Origin: Rikenellaceae bacterium
GTDB taxonomy: Bacteria > Bacteroidota > Bacteroidia > Bacteroidales > Rikenellaceae
Reading direction: 5' to 3'
DNA: 64,000 bases
Assembly: GCA_015059965.1 (NCBI GenBank)
Contig: SUZM01000007.1
Span: 1-64,000 of the forward strand
Position numbers and translations under genes: made by a program. Positions 16,588-27,808 of the stretch are shown here, piece after piece. The notes beneath the pieces are model-generated. The model was not told where the DNA came from. It saw nothing but the letters and a program-made list of their open reading frames with translations, and made no database searches. How positions within the stretch are numbered: the stretch's first letter is position 1; each line of letters starts with the position of its first letter.

Positions 16588-17138
16588 ACACCGGAGCCAT
16601 AGCCAAGCGATATGCACGCGCCCTGGCGGCTTACGCCGCCGAGCAGGGCGAGCAGGAACGGGTGATCCTCGAAGCCGGGCAGCTGATTGAGGCCTTCAGG
16701 AGGTATCCGAGCCTCAGTGAAGCGTTGCGCTCGCCGGTTCGCACCGCAAAGGAGCGCCTGGAGTTGTTGCGCGCGGCAGCCGATGGCAGGCTTGGGGAGT
16801 GCATGGAGCGCTTTTTGGCGTTGGTGCTGCGCCACCGGCGCGAGGAGCAGCTGCTCTTCATCCTCAACAGTTACCTGGGCCTCTGCAAGGAGCTCAAGGG
16901 GATTCACGAAGCAGAGCTCAAGGTGGCCCATCCGCTTAGCGAGGAGCACCTCGAGCGCCTGCGCGGGGCCCTGCAGCAGCTAACGGGAGGCGAGCTGAGG
17001 ATTCGCGAGAGCTGTGATCCCGCGCTCGTCGGAGGCTTCTGTCTGCGCATAGACGATCTTTTGATCGATGCCTCGCTGCGCTCACGGCTGGAACGACTCA
17101 GGCGCCTCTATGGCGAAAATAGCAATCGAATAGTTTGA
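16584..17138 (+). CDS. atpH: ATP synthase F1 subunit delta
   Basis: A 184-residue subunit linking the peripheral stalk to the top of F1. The N-terminal helical domain begins [20 protein letters not shown] (about 5-24). The C-terminal signature is [28 protein letters not shown] (about 147-174). It overlaps atpF by 4 bp and is followed 7 bp later by atpA. Confidence 0.95.
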   Translation: MNTGAIAKRYARALAAYAAEQGEQERVILEAGQLIEAFRRYPSLSEALRSPVRTAKERLELLRAAADGRLGECMERFLALVLRHRREEQLLFILNSYLGLCKELKGIHEAELKVAHPLSEEHLERLRGALQQLTGGELRIRESCDPALVGGFCLRIDDLLIDASLRSRLERLRRLYGENSNRIV

Positions 17139-17145
17139 TGCAAGT

Positions 17146-18729
<1,584 letters not shown>

Positions 18730-18783
18730 CGCGTGACAACGTCACGAAAAGAACAGCGCATAACAACATCACGAAAAGAATAG
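18730..18783 (+). repeat. 27-bp tandem repeat between atpA and atpG
   Basis: Two units of 27 bp (18730-18756 and 18757-18783), each of the form CGC(G/A)T(G/A)ACAAC then (G/A)TCACGAAAAGAA and ending (C/T)AG, followed by a third partial copy GGAAAAGAATAG just before the atpG start. The repeat lies within the operon and adds spacing. Confidence 0.8.
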
Positions 18784-18797
18784 GGAAAAGAATAGAA

Positions 18798-19673
18798 ATG
18801 GCTTCGCTCAAAGAGATCAAGGGACGCATAGCCTCGGTAGGCAACACGCTGAAGATCACCTCTGCCATGAAGATGGTCTCCTCGGCCAAGTTGCACCGTG
18901 CACAGTCGGCCGCGGCCGCTCTTGCGGCATACGACCGGGCGCTGAAACGCTTGGGCGAGGCAGTTCGCACCGTGGAGGCCGGAGAGAGCATCGCACGCTG
19001 GTATCGTGTGGCAGAGCGTGCGGAGCGCGTGGCCGTGGTGGCCATGGCCTCCGACAGCTCCCTGTGCGGCAGTTTCAACAACAACGCCATCAAGGCTCTC
19101 CATTCCACCCTTGGGCAGTTGCACGAAGCAGGCTGCACCGCCATCACCCTCTACCCCATCGGCGAGAAGATGGCCCAGGCTGTGGCCAAGAGTGGGCTTG
19201 AGGCCGATTTCGGCTTCCGTGCATTGATGGGCGAAGGCTCCTTTGCACAGACGGCCACCCTCGCCGATCGGCTGATCGAAGGCTTTGCGACGGGGCTCTT
19301 CGACCGCATTGTGCTGGTCTACAACCACTTCTACTCCATGGGCCGCCAGGCACCCGTCAGCGAGGAGTTCCTGCCCCTCTCACCACAGCAGAAGGAGCAA
19401 GAGCAGTCGGGACAAACGGCGGAGTACCTCCTGGAGCCAAAGGCCGAGGAGCTGACTGGGGAGCTGATCCCCTACCTGTTGCGCACCAGGCTGCACACGG
19501 CGATCCTCGACAGCCTGCTGGCCGAGCATGCGGCCCGCATGGTAGCCATGCAGACCGCCACGGACAACGCCTCGGCTCTGCTCGAAGAGTTGCGCCTGAG
19601 CTACAACAAACGCCGTCAGCAGGCCATCACCGAGGAGTTGGCCGACATCACCCAAGCTGCCGAAGGACAATAG
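18798..19673 (+). CDS. atpG: ATP synthase F1 subunit gamma
   Basis: The 291-residue central rotor shaft of F1. The N-terminal helix has LKEIKGRIASVGNTLKITSAMKMV (about 3-26), the middle domain carries SSLCGSFNNN (about 83-92), and the C-terminal helix holds ARMVAMQTATDNASALLEELRLSYNKRRQ (about 248-276) followed by ITEELADI. It is the last gene of the atp operon and is followed by a bidirectional terminator at 19756-19803. Confidence 0.97.
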   Translation: MASLKEIKGRIASVGNTLKITSAMKMVSSAKLHRAQSAAAALAAYDRALKRLGEAVRTVEAGESIARWYRVAERAERVAVVAMASDSSLCGSFNNNAIKALHSTLGQLHEAGCTAITLYPIGEKMAQAVAKSGLEADFGFRALMGEGSFAQTATLADRLIEGFATGLFDRIVLVYNHFYSMGRQAPVSEEFLPLSPQQKEQEQSGQTAEYLLEPKAEELTGELIPYLLRTRLHTAILDSLLAEHAARMVAMQTATDNASALLEELRLSYNKRRQQAITEELADITQAAEGQ

Positions 19674-19755
19674 AAGATCGGCCAAGCGGAGGGGTAAGGC
19701 TTCGCAAGGCTGAAATGGGGGCTCGCAAGTCTGAAATTTTGCAGGTTTTTGCCAG

Positions 19756-19803
19756 AAAAAAACAGAGATTAGCCGGGAACACGTCCCACTAATCTCTGTT
19801 TTT
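19756..19803. terminator. Bidirectional terminator between atpG and the GH43 gene
   Basis: AAACAGAGATTAG on the left pairs with CTAATCTCTGTTT on the right around a 16-nt loop, flanked by A-runs and T-runs on the two sides. It serves atpG (+) and the converging GH43 gene (-). Confidence 0.85.
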
Positions 19804-19839
19804 ATTGCGCTGTGATTTTCGAATATACCGCAACCTACA

Positions 19840-21462
19840 TCAAAGCCCGTCGGAAAAGTCGAGCAGATCGATCCACCCGCCATCGTTCTTACGAATGGCC
19901 GCCGTGGCGTAAAAGCCGATCTTGGCCCCGATCCAACGCCCCTCCTTGGCCGTAAACGGCTCCCCCAGGGCCTTGAAGCGTCTTCCGTCTGACGAGTAGC
20001 TGAAACGGCACACCATGCGGGGCGAGCCATCATCGTTCCACTGCTGTTCGATCTTGCAGCGCAGCCAGAGCGCCCGGGTGGCAAGCTCCACTTCCGCACA
20101 ATGCTGCTCAGGGGCTCCCTGGTCGGCCCCCGGATTCACGCGTTGCACCAGATAGTCCCGGCCATCGCGATGCTCAAAACCGAGCGTGGCATACGCCATA
20201 CCCATCATCACCAATCCGGCACGATCCCCCTCATAGGCCCCTCGGAAACGGACGTGGGCCGTATAGGTAAGCTCGGGGGCCGCCACCTTCTGCAAGAGCA
20301 GATTGGGGACCTCCCAAAGGTTGTGCACCCCATCGTGGAGTTGGCAATATAGGCGCAGAGCCCCCTGCGAGGGGTTCGGGAAGCACCAGCCGATCTGCGG
20401 GTTGGCATGCCACTGCCACTGGGGGCCAAGGCGACAACCGGTAAAGTCGTCCGAGGCGACCGGGGCCACAGGCTTGCTCACGCCGGCCGGTTTGCGGAAA
20501 CGCTCCACGGGTTCACCCACCCCATCCCCGTTTTGATCAACGCCCATCGTACACCAATCATCATCGCCCCACGCCATTGGCTGCAGGTGAACCACGCGCC
20601 CATAGGCGTACATATCGACAAAGTGCATAAACCAGCAATCACCGGCCACATCCTCGACCCAGCCACCTTGGTGGGGCCCCGGAATCGCACTGTCTCCCTG
20701 ATGAAGAACCTTGCGGCAGGCATAAGGGCCGTAGGGCGAACGGGAACGCAGCACCAGCTGCCAACCTGGCTTCACCCCACCGGCCGGGGCAAAGACATAG
20801 TAGTAGCCGTTGCGCTTGTAGAACTTGGGCCCCTCAACGGTCGGGTGGTCATCGTGGCCGTCGAAGATCAGCACCTCCTCCCCTACGAATTGTTCGCCAT
20901 CGGGCGAGAGCTCCACCACCGAGAGGATGCTCTTAAAGCCGGCACGCGAACCGGCCCAGCCGTGTACCAGGTAGGCTCGTCCGTCATCGTCCCACAGGGG
21001 ACAGGGGTCGATCATCCCTCTACCGGCCTTCACCAGGTGGGGTTTCGACCACTCGCCACGCGGATCCTGACTCTTGACCATATAGATACCAAAATCGGGG
21101 TCGCCCCAATAGATGTAGAACCACCCCTCGTGGTAGCGGATCGAGGGGGCCCAGACCCCCTCACCATGGGCCGCTCGGTCGAAGTGGTCGGCCGGCGTAA
21201 GTTCGCTCAGGGCGTGGCCCACCAGTTCCCAATTCACCAGATCAGTCGAGTGGAGAATCGGCAGTCCCGGCACGCAGTTGAACGACGAGGCGGTCATCCA
21301 ATACTCATCGCCCACACGCACCAGATCGGGGTCTGAGTAGTCGGCATAAAGAATCGGATTCTTGTAGGTACCATCTCCTTGATCGGCCATCCAAGGGGTC
21401 TGTGCGGAGAGTGGAGCGCCTCCCAACAGGAGGGTCAAAAGGGCAAGTAAGAGCTGTTTCAT
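19840..21462 (-). CDS. Secreted glycoside hydrolase family 43 enzyme
   Basis: A 540-residue protein with a signal peptide (1-20, ending LSAQ). The GH43 five-bladed propeller shows the three acidic residues in context: base Asp44 in YSDPDLV, Asp152 in GRGMIDPCPLW and general acid Glu210 in HPTVEGPKFY. Residues from about 335 form a C-terminal concanavalin-like beta-sandwich (FTGCRLGPQWQW to GAKIGFYAT) as in beta-xylosidase/arabinofuranosidase subgroups. GH43 enzymes remove arabinose or xylose side chains; beside a pectin methylesterase, action on pectin side chains is likely. It is the last gene of the galacturonate locus and starts 4 bp after the esterase stop. Confidence 0.9.
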   Translation of the reverse strand: MKQLLLALLTLLLGGAPLSAQTPWMADQGDGTYKNPILYADYSDPDLVRVGDEYWMTASSFNCVPGLPILHSTDLVNWELVGHALSELTPADHFDRAAHGEGVWAPSIRYHEGWFYIYWGDPDFGIYMVKSQDPRGEWSKPHLVKAGRGMIDPCPLWDDDGRAYLVHGWAGSRAGFKSILSVVELSPDGEQFVGEEVLIFDGHDDHPTVEGPKFYKRNGYYYVFAPAGGVKPGWQLVLRSRSPYGPYACRKVLHQGDSAIPGPHQGGWVEDVAGDCWFMHFVDMYAYGRVVHLQPMAWGDDDWCTMGVDQNGDGVGEPVERFRKPAGVSKPVAPVASDDFTGCRLGPQWQWHANPQIGWCFPNPSQGALRLYCQLHDGVHNLWEVPNLLLQKVAAPELTYTAHVRFRGAYEGDRAGLVMMGMAYATLGFEHRDGRDYLVQRVNPGADQGAPEQHCAEVELATRALWLRCKIEQQWNDDGSPRMVCRFSYSSDGRRFKALGEPFTAKEGRWIGAKIGFYATAAIRKNDGGWIDLLDFSDGL

Positions 21463-21466
21463 AGGG

Positions 21467-22513
21467 CTATTTAAGGTGATTACGATAGTGCATTAGCGAC
21501 TCTTCAAGCTCCTCGATGGGCATCTCGGAGGGGAGCCAACTGTCGTAGAACTGCTCCGAACCGGTCTTCTTGTAGAAGACCTTTTCGAGGGTATACTCCG
21601 TGCGCGCTTCGGGGGTCAGCTCATAGGACCAGGGAACACGCCCCGAGCGGTCGGCACCCCGTCCCCGGCACCCCGCCTCGGCATAGAATACCGAACCCTT
21701 GCGGGCCGAGTCATGCCAATCGTGCCACCCCTCGGGATGAACCGGTGCATCCAACCGGCAGTCGATCCAGACGGTGCGGGCAGTCGATTTCCAGGGTCGC
21801 CCGAGATAGAGGCTCTCCACCGAAGGCAGCGCCTCCAAATGGCAACGGTGGAAGATGTAGCCATAGCGGTTGCGCTCGGTCGTGGAGGCGGCCGTTACAT
21901 AGCTCTTGCTCTTGGCTAAAATCCGACACCCTTCAAACCAGACAATCGAGGGGCCGAAGATAAAGTCTGTAGTCCCCTCGATGTGACAGTCGGTCAGATA
22001 GATACGCGAGACATATCCCTTGGTAAAGAAGGTATCCTGGTTGCCGACAAGACGACAGCCGTCGATCCAGATGCGGTCGCCGCGGGTCTCAAGGGCCACG
22101 GCCTGACCCGCCCCCAAGGGGGCATCGTTTACAATCTCAAGGTTTTTCAGGTAGAGGTCATCGGCCTGAAGTGAGAGGGTCCAGGTGTCGTAGGTCGTCA
22201 TCTCGTGGCCATTGCGTATGCGCCCCGTATGGTCGTCCCACACGATGCGCGGCATGGGCATCTCGGGGCTCGAAAGGCCCACCAGAAAGAGCTTGTCCTT
22301 ATAGACATCCAACGTAAGCTTCTCGCGATACTCGGCCGCCGCAATAAAGACCGTGCGCCAGGTGTCGGGTTTCGATTCGAGGGCATCGAAGCAGGCCTGA
22401 ATCGATCGAAAATCACCGGCGCCATGAGGATCAACCAGATACCAATCGCGCTCTTGGGCCTTCATGCCCAAGAGCGTAGTGAGGGTTAAAAGGAGCACTA
22501 AAACACTCCGCAT
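21467..22513 (-). CDS. Pectin methylesterase (CE8)
   Basis: A 348-residue secreted pectinesterase. Signal peptide about 1-19. The right-handed beta-helix family motifs are present: GNQDTFF (Gln159, Asp160), the second catalytic Asp183 in IEGTTDFIFG and Arg239 in YLGRPW. It removes methyl esters from homogalacturonan, exposing galacturonate for the enzymes encoded upstream. It lies 11 bp after uxaA and 4 bp before the GH43 gene, within the same minus-strand operon. Confidence 0.93.
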   Translation of the reverse strand: MRSVLVLLLTLTTLLGMKAQERDWYLVDPHGAGDFRSIQACFDALESKPDTWRTVFIAAAEYREKLTLDVYKDKLFLVGLSSPEMPMPRIVWDDHTGRIRNGHEMTTYDTWTLSLQADDLYLKNLEIVNDAPLGAGQAVALETRGDRIWIDGCRLVGNQDTFFTKGYVSRIYLTDCHIEGTTDFIFGPSIVWFEGCRILAKSKSYVTAASTTERNRYGYIFHRCHLEALPSVESLYLGRPWKSTARTVWIDCRLDAPVHPEGWHDWHDSARKGSVFYAEAGCRGRGADRSGRVPWSYELTPEARTEYTLEKVFYKKTGSEQFYDSWLPSEMPIEELEESLMHYRNHLK

Positions 22514-22524
22514 AAATCTAAGAA

Positions 22525-24015
22525 TTAAAGGGTTACACCTGTCTTGAAGATGGCGATCTCTTTGAATCCCACCTTTTCGTGTTTGAGCTTCTCGCCATTG
22601 ACCGTGGCCAGGACCTTATCGATGAAGCGCTCCAAGAGTCGCTCGGGCTCCTCGTCCTCGACCATCGTTCCGGCATTGAAGTCGATCCACCCCGCCTTGA
22701 ATCGGGCAAGGGCCGAGTTGGTGGCCACCTTCATCGTCGGGACAAAGGCCCCGAACGGCGTTCCACGCCCCGTGGTGAAGAGGACAATCTGGCAACCCGA
22801 TAAGGCCAGAGCCGAGGCGGCCACCAGATCATTTCCGGGAGCCTGCAAAAGGTTCAGTCCCCGCTTGATCATCGGATCGGTATAGCCCAGGACATCAACC
22901 ACAGGCTGTGCGCCTCCCTTCTGCACACACCCCAGCGACTTCTCCTCCAGGGTCGTAATGCCGCCCTTCTTGTTGCCGGGCGAGGGATTTTCGTAGATCG
23001 GCTGGTCGAAGCGACGGAAATAGCCCTTGAAGTCATTGATCAGCTCTACCGTTCTGTCGAAGACCTCACGGCTCTCGGCCCGATCCATCAGGATGGTCTC
23101 GGCACCAAACATCTCGGGCACCTCGGTAAGGATCGTAGAGCCCCCCTGGGCAATGAGCCAATCCGAGAAGAGCCCCACCAGAGGGTTGGCCGTAATGCCC
23201 GAAAAGCCATCCGAGCCTCCGCACTTGAGACCCACCTTCAGGTAGCTCAAGGGGAGCTCCTCGCGCCGATCCCCGCGCGTGAGCTCGACCAGCTCGCGGC
23301 AGATCGCAAAACCGCTCTCGATCTCATCCTCCACCTCCTGGGCGATCAAAAAGCGTACACGCTCCTCATCCCAGCTGCCCAGCACCTCCTTGAACGAGGC
23401 GATCTGGTTATTTTCGCACCCTAAGCCCAAGACCAGCACGGCACCGGCATTGGGATGCTTGACCAGAGCAGCCAGCGCCCGCTGGGTATTCCGGTGATCA
23501 TCGCCAAGCTGCGAACAGCCGTAGTTATGGGTATAGACCCGCACATCGTCCAGGTGCGAGCAGTCGCATTCGCGCTTCACGCGCTCGGCAATGGCCTGTG
23601 CCTGACCATTGACACACCCCACCGAGGGGACAATCCACAACTCGTTGCGGATACCCATCTGACCACTCTTACGCAGATAGCCCAACACCTTGCGCCCCTC
23701 ATCACGGTAGCCCACCGGATAGCTCTTGGGAGCGTAGTTATACTCCAAATCATCGCGCAGGTTGGTCTTCACGTTGTGGGAGTGAATCCACTCACCGGCT
23801 TGGATGGTTGTGGTTGCGTGGCCAATCGGATAGCCATACTTGATCACATCCTCGCCCTGAGAGATGGTCCGCAGCGCCACCTTATGTCCGCGCTCGACAT
23901 CCTGGGCCAAGAGGATCTTTTGGCCATCCACCTCGATCTCCTCTCCTGCCTGGATCACCTCATCCAAGACAACGCAGACGTTATCAATTGCATTGATCTT
24001 CAAATAGCGTTTCAT
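22525..24015 (-). CDS. uxaA: Altronate dehydratase
   Basis: A 496-residue full-length UxaA. The N-terminal SAF-type domain (about 1-90: MKRYLKINAIDNVCVVLDEV, HKVALRTISQGEDVIKYGYPIG) is followed by the catalytic domain with GYLRKSGQMGIRNELWIVPSVGCVN, YTHNYGCSQLGDD, KVGLKCGGSDGFSGITANPL and FTTGRGTPFG. It dehydrates D-altronate to 2-keto-3-deoxygluconate, with iron. It is preceded by uxaB with a 66-bp gap and belongs to the galacturonate branch. Confidence 0.95.
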   Translation of the reverse strand: MKRYLKINAIDNVCVVLDEVIQAGEEIEVDGQKILLAQDVERGHKVALRTISQGEDVIKYGYPIGHATTTIQAGEWIHSHNVKTNLRDDLEYNYAPKSYPVGYRDEGRKVLGYLRKSGQMGIRNELWIVPSVGCVNGQAQAIAERVKRECDCSHLDDVRVYTHNYGCSQLGDDHRNTQRALAALVKHPNAGAVLVLGLGCENNQIASFKEVLGSWDEERVRFLIAQEVEDEIESGFAICRELVELTRGDRREELPLSYLKVGLKCGGSDGFSGITANPLVGLFSDWLIAQGGSTILTEVPEMFGAETILMDRAESREVFDRTVELINDFKGYFRRFDQPIYENPSPGNKKGGITTLEEKSLGCVQKGGAQPVVDVLGYTDPMIKRGLNLLQAPGNDLVAASALALSGCQIVLFTTGRGTPFGAFVPTMKVATNSALARFKAGWIDFNAGTMVEDEEPERLLERFIDKVLATVNGEKLKHEKVGFKEIAIFKTGVTL

Positions 24016-24081
24016 CGCAATCTCTACTGAATAAAATTGAGGCGTAAACCTTCACGGCTTCGCCCCAATAGTTACACTCAA

Positions 24082-25533
24082 CTACTTAGCCAGGAACTTA
24101 TTCAGGGCCTCGGCCATACCGAGCTCCTCGATATCCTTTACATAGGCGGCTACCCCCTCAACGAAGCCCTCGACCTCCGAGAAGTCCACCGTAAAGATGT
24201 TGCTCTTGACGATCTTTTCGATCGTTGCCACGCGGTCGGTCGAATCCCAATTCCGACGAATGAAATCGACGAACTCGGGCGTATCGTCGGGCTCGAAGCC
24301 CGTCTTGCCACTATAAAGGGTCATCAGGGCCGCAAAGGTGAAGAGCTCGTGCTGGGCCAGTCTGCCCGCCTTGAAGAAGTTATCCTTGACCGTCGGATAG
24401 TTTCTCGCCTCCCACTTCGAGAGCGAGTTCAGCGAGATGGTCTTCAGCAGGTGCTTGATGTGGGGGTTGTAGAAACGCTCCAGGATGCCGGCGGCAAACT
24501 CCTTCAGTTCGGCCGGATCCTCCTCGATCATCGGAATCACCTCCTCGGCCACCATGTCGTTCACAAAGCGCTCGATGGCGGGGGTATTGAAGGCATCCAT
24601 CACCGTCTCACACCCCATCTGCAGGCCGATGGGCACCATACCCGTATGCGATCCGTTGAGGATGCGCACCTTCTTGTCGCGGAACTGCTTGATCGAGGGC
24701 ATGAAGACCACATGCAACCCCGCCTTATCGAGCGGAAGCTCCCGCATCACCTCCTTATAGCCCGGGCCGCCGATAGCCCAGAGGTGGTACAACTCGGCCT
24801 TGACCACCAGATTGTCGTTGAAGCCCAACTCCTCCTTGATCTCCGAGATCGTCTCGCGCGGGAAGCCCGGCACGATACGGTCCACCAGCGTATCGCAGAA
24901 GTGGCAGCAGTTCTCAACCCAGGCGATGAAATCCTCACCCAGGTTGTTGTAGCGGGCGTGTCTGATGACATACTCGTGCAGCGTCGAACCGTTGTTCTCG
25001 ATCAGCTCGCAGCAGATAATCGAGAGCCCCTTCGTGGGGTCGCCTCCGAAATGTTTGAAACGCTTATACAGCAGGGCGGTCATCTTGGCCGGATAGGACT
25101 TCGGGGGGCAGGCCGTAAGGTCGTCGCCCTCCTCATAGCGAATACCCGCCTCGGTGGTGTTCGAGATGGTGATCTTGAGCTCGGGCGAGAGGAAGTAGTG
25201 CTCATACTTCTCGTACTCGACATAGGGGTTGAACGAATCCATCACACTCTTGACCAGGCGGACCTCCTTCTTGGTCTGCTTATTCTCAATACCCTCCAGA
25301 TAGACGTGGTAGAGGTTATCCTGCTTATTCAAAAGGTCGATCATTCCCAGCACCTTGTGCTCGGGATCCAAAATCGGCTGGCAGATGGCTACACCCGAGT
25401 TCATCACCCCCTTTTCGTTGGCAATATCAATCTGCCAATCGACAAAGGCTCTGAGGAAGTTACCCTCACCAAACTGAAGAATCTTAATCGGTCGCTCCAG
25501 TTTTTCGACCGTCGATTTATTGAGCTCTTTCAT
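24082..25533 (-). CDS. uxaB: Tagaturonate reductase (altronate oxidoreductase)
   Basis: A 483-residue member of the mannitol dehydrogenase family. The N-terminal nucleotide site begins IKILQFGEGNFLRAFVDWQID (about 16-36), and the C-terminal catalytic block contains VRILNGSHTGMVPIG with the family Lys/Asn-His pattern. It reduces D-tagaturonate to D-altronate with NADH. The start at 25533 was chosen because the longer frame to 25587 runs into the transporter gene; this leaves a 19-bp gap. It acts between UxaC and UxaA. Confidence 0.94.
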   Translation of the reverse strand: MKELNKSTVEKLERPIKILQFGEGNFLRAFVDWQIDIANEKGVMNSGVAICQPILDPEHKVLGMIDLLNKQDNLYHVYLEGIENKQTKKEVRLVKSVMDSFNPYVEYEKYEHYFLSPELKITISNTTEAGIRYEEGDDLTACPPKSYPAKMTALLYKRFKHFGGDPTKGLSIICCELIENNGSTLHEYVIRHARYNNLGEDFIAWVENCCHFCDTLVDRIVPGFPRETISEIKEELGFNDNLVVKAELYHLWAIGGPGYKEVMRELPLDKAGLHVVFMPSIKQFRDKKVRILNGSHTGMVPIGLQMGCETVMDAFNTPAIERFVNDMVAEEVIPMIEEDPAELKEFAAGILERFYNPHIKHLLKTISLNSLSKWEARNYPTVKDNFFKAGRLAQHELFTFAALMTLYSGKTGFEPDDTPEFVDFIRRNWDSTDRVATIEKIVKSNIFTVDFSEVEGFVEGVAAYVKDIEELGMAEALNKFLAK

Positions 25534-25552
25534 TGTTCTACTTTTTAGATGG

Positions 25553-26995
25553 TTACTCGATAACGATAGGTTTGTGCTTCGGCACAAGCGTCTTCATGAT
25601 CGACCAGGCAATCACATAGGCCACGGCGCAGATGCAGAAGATGATCATATAACCGGCGGGCTTGCCCGTAAAGCCGACAAACGAGAAGGCCTCACCCTGG
25701 GCGGCCGCATAGTCGAACAACATACCGGCTCCCTTGTTGATCAGGAACGAACCGCATCCTCCGGCCATGGCACCGATACCCGTAATGGTCGCAATGGTCG
25801 ATTTGGGGAACATATCACCGATGGTGGAGAACAAGTTGGCCGACCAGGCCTGGTGTCCGGCTCCGGCAATACCGATAATCAGAGCGGGGAACCATACCGA
25901 GATCCCCTGCAGGGGCTGGGCAAAGAGGGCGAACAGGGGGAAGAAGGCGAAGATCAGCATCGCCAACATACGACCCGAATAGGGCTCCATGCCGCGCTTC
26001 TCGACAAAGAACTTGGGCAGGTAGCCGCCACCGATCGAGATCACCGTAACGATCAGGTAGAGGACAAACACAAGCATCTTACCCGTGGTGGTCTCCATGC
26101 CGTAGCCGCACTCCGAGAAGTAGGCCGGAGCCCAGAAGAGATAGAACCACCAGACCCCATCGGTGAAGAACTTGCCGGCGATAAACGACCAGGTCTGCTT
26201 ATAGCCGAAGCACTTGAGGAAGGGGATCGCCGTCTGCTGCTTTTCGGCCTGAACGGGCACGGGCTCCTCCTTGTCATCCTGAAGGATATACTGCAACTCG
26301 GCCTCATTGACAAACTTCGACTTCTCGGGCTTCTCATACATGAAGACCCAGAAGAACATCCAGACAAAACCCAGGGCACCGATGATGATGAAGGCCATCT
26401 CCCAGCCCCAGGCCTGAGCCAGCACCGGAACCGTCAGCGGAGCGGCCAGCGCACCCACCGAAGCACCGGCATTGAAGAGCGAGGTGGCCAGCGCGCGGTC
26501 CTTCTTGGGGAAGTACTCGGCCGTTACCTTGATCGCTGCGGGGAAGTTGCCCGCCTCACCGAGGGCCAAAATACCACGGCAGGCCAGGAACAGCCAGACA
26601 CTCACTGAGGCTACGGCCAACGCCGCCGTCGAACCCGTTTCGAGAGCCTTCAGGGCCGCAATCGACTCATAGCCCTCCAACTGCATCGTCACCCAGCCGC
26701 AACCGGCATGCATACAGGCACCCAGCGACCAGACACCAATGGCCCACATGAAGCCCTTCTTGGTACCCATCCAATCGACGAACTTACCGGCAAAGAGGCA
26801 GGCAATGGCGTAGAAGATCGAGAAGAAACCCGTGATGGTTCCGTAGTCCGAGTCGGTCCAGTGGAACTCCGGGGCAATAAAGTCTTTCCAGGTGAGCGAG
26901 AGCACCTGACGGTCCATGTAATTGACCGTCGTAGCGACAAACAACAACAGGCACATCCACCAGCGCCAGTTGGTCATAACCGATTTTTTATTCAT
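25553..26995 (-). CDS. exuT: Hexuronate transporter (MFS, ACS family)
   Basis: A 480-residue major facilitator protein with about 12 transmembrane helices. The N-terminus (NWRWWMCLLLFVATTVNYMDRQVLSLTWKDF) and the GKFVDWMGTKKGFMWAIGVWS loop are typical of anion:cation symporters for hexuronates. A longer cytoplasmic loop around residues 235-260 (DKEEPVPVQAEKQQT) separates the halves. It probably imports galacturonate or glucuronate. The gene lies between KDPG aldolase (46 bp upstream) and uxaB. Confidence 0.9.
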   Translation of the reverse strand: MNKKSVMTNWRWWMCLLLFVATTVNYMDRQVLSLTWKDFIAPEFHWTDSDYGTITGFFSIFYAIACLFAGKFVDWMGTKKGFMWAIGVWSLGACMHAGCGWVTMQLEGYESIAALKALETGSTAALAVASVSVWLFLACRGILALGEAGNFPAAIKVTAEYFPKKDRALATSLFNAGASVGALAAPLTVPVLAQAWGWEMAFIIIGALGFVWMFFWVFMYEKPEKSKFVNEAELQYILQDDKEEPVPVQAEKQQTAIPFLKCFGYKQTWSFIAGKFFTDGVWWFYLFWAPAYFSECGYGMETTTGKMLVFVLYLIVTVISIGGGYLPKFFVEKRGMEPYSGRMLAMLIFAFFPLFALFAQPLQGISVWFPALIIGIAGAGHQAWSANLFSTIGDMFPKSTIATITGIGAMAGGCGSFLINKGAGMLFDYAAAQGEAFSFVGFTGKPAGYMIIFCICAVAYVIAWSIMKTLVPKHKPIVIE

Positions 26996-27041
26996 ACCTT
27001 ATCTGTTTTTATAGTTTTTTCTTCATTTTAGGCGAAGACCG

Positions 27042-27710
27042 CTATCTTCTCAACGCTGCAATCACCTCCAAACATTCGCGGCACTTCTCCGTGACATAGG
27101 CCCAATCCTCGGCCTTCACCCGCTCGGCGGGGAAGAGCTTCGAACCCATGCCCACGCAGTAGACACCCGCCTTGAACCACTTCTCGAGGTTCTCCGGATC
27201 GGGCGACACGCCTCCCGTAACCATAATCTTCGACCAGGGGCAGGGAGCCATCAGCCCTTTGACCATATTGGGGCCATAGACATCTCCGGGGAAGAGTTTC
27301 GTGAGGTCGCACCCTACCTCCTGGGCCTTGCCAATCTCTGAAACCGTGCCGCACCCGGGGCAGTAGGGCACCAGACGGCGGTTGCAGACCACCGCAATAT
27401 CGGGGTTGAACAACGGACCCACCACAAAGCAGGCGCCCAACTGGATGTAGAGCGCAGCGGTCGGGGCATCAACCACCGAGCCGATCCCGAGGGCCAAATC
27501 GGGACACTCCAGGGCGGCCCACTTCACCAACTGGCCAAAGATCTCGTGGGCGAAATCGCCACGATTGGTAAACTCGAAGGCGCGAACACCCCCCTCGTAG
27601 CAGGCCTTCACCACCTGCTTGGCCACCTCAATATCCTTGTGGTAGAATACCGGAACCATTCCGGTCGAACCGATCTTCTGCAGAACGGCCAATTTATCAA
27701 ATCGAGCCAT
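27042..27710 (-). CDS. KDPG/KHG aldolase
   Basis: A 222-residue 2-dehydro-3-deoxyphosphogluconate aldolase (class I). Landmarks are [35 protein letters not shown] (about 17-51, with the catalytic Glu in FEFTNRG), [25 protein letters not shown] and the Schiff-base Lys in [10 protein letters not shown] (about 138). [28 protein letters not shown] closes the barrel. It splits KDPG into pyruvate and glyceraldehyde-3-phosphate. It is separated from kdgK by 338 bp of repeats and a hairpin, so it may start its own transcript. Confidence 0.93.
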   Translation of the reverse strand: MARFDKLAVLQKIGSTGMVPVFYHKDIEVAKQVVKACYEGGVRAFEFTNRGDFAHEIFGQLVKWAALECPDLALGIGSVVDAPTAALYIQLGACFVVGPLFNPDIAVVCNRRLVPYCPGCGTVSEIGKAQEVGCDLTKLFPGDVYGPNMVKGLMAPCPWSKIMVTGGVSPDPENLEKWFKAGVYCVGMGSKLFPAERVKAEDWAYVTEKCRECLEVIAALRR

Positions 27711-27808
27711 AGTTTTTCAATTTACAATTCACGATTCACAATTAGCAATTGGGATGATTCCCAGATCTCTCAGATCTCCTACAATTCCTCACTCCTAATT
27801 CCTTATTC

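Noticed and set aside
24037..25548. 503-codon plus-strand frame
   Set aside because: Antisense to uxaB, which has full family motifs. The same explanation covers the long plus-strand frames opposite uxaC (29155-30669), kdgK (27974-29053), DUF6029 (50552-52096) and Omp28 (48777-50414).
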